From: Pseudoalteromonas aurantia 208
Lineage (GTDB): Bacteria > Pseudomonadota > Gammaproteobacteria > Enterobacterales > Alteromonadaceae
Reading direction: 5' to 3'
DNA length: 64,000 nucleotides
Assembly: GCF_014858725.1 (NCBI RefSeq)
Contig: NZ_AQGV01000013.1
Span: forward strand, 395,171 to 459,170
The notes under the pieces are model-generated. The model was not told where the DNA came from, did not search any database, and saw only the letters and a program-made list of their open reading frames with translations. The translations under genes and the position numbers were made by a program. The first letter of the stretch is position 1. Each line of letters begins with the position of its first letter. Below, one piece after another: positions 61,257 through 64,000 of this stretch.

Positions 61257-62312
61257 ATGGAACAACTCCATGAGCAACTGCTCCCTGACTTGTGGCATAA
61301 TTTAGCAACGTCCGTTATTTTACTCGATAAGAACTTTATCGTTCACTATGCCAATACAAGCAGTAGTGAACTATTCGGATTAGGTATTAAAAGGCTAATA
61401 GGTCAATCACTCCACGCGACCTTCAGCCATCACCACATAGATATAACCAGAATCAATCAATATGTACTAAAAGACGGTGTCGATTGCCAGCAGCATAGAG
61501 TTGACGTGGTGTTTATCGACAATAGAGCCGCGACTTTAAATCTTCATGCTCGCCGAGTACACCTATTAAATACCACTTATATTTTAATGGAATTCCGACG
61601 TATTGATGATGAAGTGCGATTTGATCAAGCATCAAACCAAATGCATCAATATCACGCTGCGCGCACATTAATAAGAGGGTTAGCACATGAAATTAAAAAC
61701 CCGCTCGGTGGAATTCGTGGAGCGGCGCAATTATTGCAGTATGAAGGTTGTCAGAGTGAGCGGGATCAATGTGCCGAATTAATTATCGAGCAAACAGACC
61801 GTTTAACCGATTTAGTCGACCGTTTACTCGGACCTAATCAATTACTGCATAAAGCGCCGTGTAATATTCACCAAACTTTAGAATCAGTGATTAAACTCAG
61901 CACATTAGATAACGAGCATAATATAAAGTTAATTAAAGATTATGATCCAAGTATTCCTGACATAAACATCGATCAAGCAAAAATTCAGCAGGTTGTGCTG
62001 AATATTGTACGTAACGCATTACAAGCACTAACTCAAGGTGGAAACATAACGCTAACGACACGGATTAAGCATCGATTACGACGTGGCGAAAAGCTAATTA
62101 AAAAAGCTCTTTTGATTAAAATCATGGATAACGGCCCTGGCATTGCGCCTGAACTAAAAGATACATTATTTTTCCCCATGACCACAAATAAAGATGGAGG
62201 TTCTGGACTGGGATTATCCATCGCGCAAACTTTGATAGAGCAGCACAATGGCATGATTGATTATGACAGCTGGACTGGACACACAGAATTTAATATTTAT
62301 CTACCGTTCTGA
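61257..62312 (+). CDS. glnL: Nitrogen sensor kinase NtrB (NRII)
   Basis: 351 residues, cytoplasmic. A PAS domain (about 10-115: LATSVILLDKNFIVHYANTSSSELF) is followed by HisKA with GLAHEIKNPLGGIRGAAQLL (phospho-His) and HATPase (NIVRNALQAL, IMDNGPGIAPELKDTLFFP, GGSGLGLSIAQTLIEQHNG). Controlled by PII, it phosphorylates or dephosphorylates NtrC. AAGGTG lies at ribosome-site distance. Confidence 0.97.
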   Translation: MEQLHEQLLPDLWHNLATSVILLDKNFIVHYANTSSSELFGLGIKRLIGQSLHATFSHHHIDITRINQYVLKDGVDCQQHRVDVVFIDNRAATLNLHARRVHLLNTTYILMEFRRIDDEVRFDQASNQMHQYHAARTLIRGLAHEIKNPLGGIRGAAQLLQYEGCQSERDQCAELIIEQTDRLTDLVDRLLGPNQLLHKAPCNIHQTLESVIKLSTLDNEHNIKLIKDYDPSIPDINIDQAKIQQVVLNIVRNALQALTQGGNITLTTRIKHRLRRGEKLIKKALLIKIMDNGPGIAPELKDTLFFPMTTNKDGGSGLGLSIAQTLIEQHNGMIDYDSWTGHTEFNIYLPF

Positions 62313-62336
62313 CGCCAACGGTATACGGAGCAAGAA

Positions 62337-63731
62337 ATGAAAACAGTATGGTTAGTTGATGATGATGCATCCATTCGATTTGTACTCGATAAAGCATTAT
62401 CACGAGCAGGGTTTACGACTGAATGCTTTTCCAATGGCCAAGATGTTCTAACCGCTTTATCATATAGCCAACCTGCTGTTTTAATCTCAGATGTTCGTAT
62501 GCCCGGCCTCGATGGTATGGCTTTGCTAGAAGAGATAAGCTTAAGTCATCCTAATTTACCTGTCATTATTATGACAGCCCACTCCGACTTAGACTCAGCT
62601 GTCAATGCATTTCAAAAAGGGGCTTTTGAATATTTAGCCAAACCTTTTGATTTAAATGAAGCCGCAGATCTTGTTGAACGGGCTTATCAAGCGAATTCAC
62701 AAGCAAAAAAAACCAAACGTACGCCAACTGAGAAAGATAGCCCCGATATTATTGGCGAAGCCCCCGCCATGCAAGAAGTCTTCAGAGCCATTGGTAAGCT
62801 TTCTATGTCAAGTATGAGTGTATTAATAAATGGTGAATCTGGTACAGGGAAAGAGCTTGTCGCAGGCGCGTTACATAACCATAGCCCGCGCAAAGATAAT
62901 ACCTTCATAGCTCTGAATATGGCAGCTATCCCAAAAGATCTTGTTGAGTCCGAGCTATTCGGGCATGAAAAGGGAGCATTCACAGGTGCTGACAGCATGC
63001 GTCGAGGCCGATTTGAACAAGCTAACAAAGGAACTCTTTTTTTAGATGAAATTGGTGATATGCCATTAGATGTGCAAACTCGGTTACTGCGAGTATTGGC
63101 CGATGGGGAGTTTTATCGGGTTGGCGGACACCAAAGTGTCAGTGTAGATGTTCGAATTATTGCCGCAACTCACCAAAACTTAGAAGAATTAGTAAAACAA
63201 GGTCAGTTTCGTGAAGATTTATTCCATCGCCTTAATGTAGTTCGACTGCGACTACCTGCACTCAAAGAAAGGCCTGAAGATATTGAAGCCCTAGCACATC
63301 ACTTTTTATCTGCCAGCGCTGAAGAGTTACAAGTTGAAACAAAGACACTAACAGCAGACTCAATAAAAGCTATGCAACTTTACCATTGGCCAGGAAACGT
63401 TCGTCAATTACAAAATACTTGCCGTTGGCTAACCGTTATGGCACCCAGTCAAACGGTTAATCCTCAAGAATTGCCCGACGAACTATCCCACACTTCAGCA
63501 CATAGTGAATCAGGTGGAGACTGGCTAGATGCGTTTCAAAGCTGGTTAAATCAGGAGCTTACCCAAGGAAAAGAAAATATCTGGCCAAATGTGCAAGCAC
63601 AACTAGAAACCCGTTTGATCAAAACAGCCTTAGCTGTGTGTAACGGGCACAAGCAAGATGCAGCTTTAAAAATTGGCTGGGGTCGAAATACTCTCACTAG
63701 AAAGTTGAAAGAACGTAATATTCAGGACTGA
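62337..63731 (+). CDS. glnG: Nitrogen response regulator NtrC (NRI)
   Basis: 464 residues: receiver (about 1-120; acceptor in ISDVRMPGLDGM, KPFDLNEA), sigma-54 AAA+ domain with Walker A GESGTGKELVAGAL and the sigma-54 contact loop GAFTGAD, EIGDMPLDVQTRLLRVL, then a Fis-type helix-turn-helix at the C terminus (GHKQDAALKIGWGRNTLTRKLKE). It activates glnA from the sites upstream. Starts 24 bases after glnL. Confidence 0.98.
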   Translation: MKTVWLVDDDASIRFVLDKALSRAGFTTECFSNGQDVLTALSYSQPAVLISDVRMPGLDGMALLEEISLSHPNLPVIIMTAHSDLDSAVNAFQKGAFEYLAKPFDLNEAADLVERAYQANSQAKKTKRTPTEKDSPDIIGEAPAMQEVFRAIGKLSMSSMSVLINGESGTGKELVAGALHNHSPRKDNTFIALNMAAIPKDLVESELFGHEKGAFTGADSMRRGRFEQANKGTLFLDEIGDMPLDVQTRLLRVLADGEFYRVGGHQSVSVDVRIIAATHQNLEELVKQGQFREDLFHRLNVVRLRLPALKERPEDIEALAHHFLSASAEELQVETKTLTADSIKAMQLYHWPGNVRQLQNTCRWLTVMAPSQTVNPQELPDELSHTSAHSESGGDWLDAFQSWLNQELTQGKENIWPNVQAQLETRLIKTALAVCNGHKQDAALKIGWGRNTLTRKLKERNIQD

Positions 63732-63795
63732 CGCCACAGTCATAAAAACTTGCTGACTTCTGCTGTAATTATAAAGCCGTTATGCCTTTAATGGA

Positions 63796-63848
63796 TCCTG
63801 ACCTACGTCAGGAAGACAACGAGGTGGGCGTCATCAAAACCCCACCTC
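63796..63848 (+). other. Two hairpins after glnG
   Basis: TCCTGAC-CTAC-GTCAGGA (63796-63813) and GAGGTGGG...CCCACCTC (63821-63828, 63841-63848) are perfect stems. Together with the terminator that follows they form a run of consecutive structures after glnG; no T-run belongs to these two. Confidence 0.5.
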
Positions 63849-63856
63849 TAAATAGA

Positions 63857-63900
63857 AACCTCCGTCTCCCTGAACTGGTTTCAGGGTCCATAAGGTTTTT
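63857..63900 (+). terminator. Probable glnG terminator
   Basis: CCCTGAA-CTGGT-TTCAGGG (63868-63886) sits inside AACCT/AGGTT arms and the last arm runs into TTTTTATT. It should end the glnLG transcript on the plus strand. Confidence 0.7.
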
Positions 63901-63949
63901 ATTCTAGGCTTTCTCTAAAGCTCTTCCCTAAATTGTTTTCCCAAACAGC

Positions 63950-63980
63950 AAAAAACCCGCTGCATCTCTGCAACGGGTTT
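63950..63980 (-). terminator. Probable rRNA operon terminator
   Basis: AAACCCG and TGCA arms pair with TGCA and CGGGTTT around a TCTC loop. On the minus strand the stem is followed by TTTTTT. It lies 10 bases beyond the inferred 5S 3' end. Confidence 0.85.
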
Positions 63981-63990
63981 CTCTAATTTA

Positions 63991-64000
63991 ATGCCTGGCA
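63991..64000 (-). rRNA. rrf: 5S rRNA, last bases (runs off window)
   Basis: The final ten bases, read on the minus strand, are TGCCAGGCAT, the 3' end of E. coli 5S rRNA. A strong terminator follows on the same strand, as expected for the end of an rrn operon. The bases alone would also fit the 5' end of a plus-strand 5S gene, but the lack of 23S upstream and the terminator orientation favour the minus strand. Confidence 0.72.

Overview
This window is chromosomal DNA from a gammaproteobacterium, most likely of the order Alteromonadales and Pseudoalteromonas-like. That placement is inferred from gene content and neighbourhoods: engB/cytochrome c4/yihI/polA, ilvGMEDA with its attenuator, metJ divergent from metBL, the S10 ribosomal operon, and glnA-DUF4124-glnL-glnG. 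It also rests on the AT-leaning base composition. Almost everything is housekeeping DNA. I see no prophage, CRISPR array, integron or transposase. The one mobile-looking object is a 203 bp MITE-like inverted-repeat element at 12927-13129.

Layout. 1-8120: start of engB (minus strand), cytochrome c4, a candidate CsrB/CsrC-family regulatory RNA, a methyltransferase-yihI-DUF2489 operon, polA (minus), elbB and cytochrome c5. 8234-16522: a GAF-GAF-GGDEF protein with a decayed EAL domain, rep, the MITE-like element, ubiK, carbonic anhydrase, a second methyltransferase and an NMT1-type sensor that stops where a GGDEF domain would begin. 16587-23221: the ilvGMEDA operon (minus) with leader peptide, attenuator and promoter. 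23453-26804: a TraB/GumN protein, a periplasmic beta-repeat protein and a hybrid histidine kinase. 26870-31317: a lysine riboswitch followed by dapA-dapD-lysA-like-astE-like. 31422-33632: pldA and a pair of orphan envelope genes. 33895-38120: metL and metB (minus) with a MetJ operator, and metJ (plus). 38596-43837: the complete 11-gene S10 operon with terminator, leader and promoter, not followed by the spc operon. 44022-49235: plsB, tesB, an EVE-domain gene and a K+ channel. 49420-56715: cheV, an SOS box, uvrD, tmcA, an orphan periplasmic binding protein and a CheW protein with an embedded CZB domain. 56842-63731: typA (minus) and glnA-DUF4124-glnL-glnG with sigma-54 and NtrC sites. 63850-64000: terminators and the probable 3' end of an rRNA operon on the minus strand.

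How the parts work together. Three amino-acid supply modules each carry a recognisable control device: ribosome-stalling attenuation for branched-chain amino acids, a lysine riboswitch for the aspartate branch, and MetJ repression for methionine. Nitrogen assimilation is wired by NtrC sites upstream of glnA and directly in front of glnL. Signalling genes (a diguanylate cyclase, CheV, CheW-CZB, a hybrid kinase and two orphan binding-protein sensors) are scattered between the housekeeping blocks.

Most notable points: (1) an unannotated RNA at about 1457-1771 with eight A-N-GGA motifs and a strong terminator, in the neighbourhood where E. coli keeps csrC; (2) a lysine-riboswitch operon in which an AstE/aspartoacylase-type hydrolase sits where a DapE activity would be needed; (3) decayed or truncated c-di-GMP domains in two proteins; (4) a CheW protein with an inserted CZB domain that seems to have lost two of its four zinc ligands; (5) an S10 operon detached from spc. 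All calls are from reading the sequence by eye; no database search was run.
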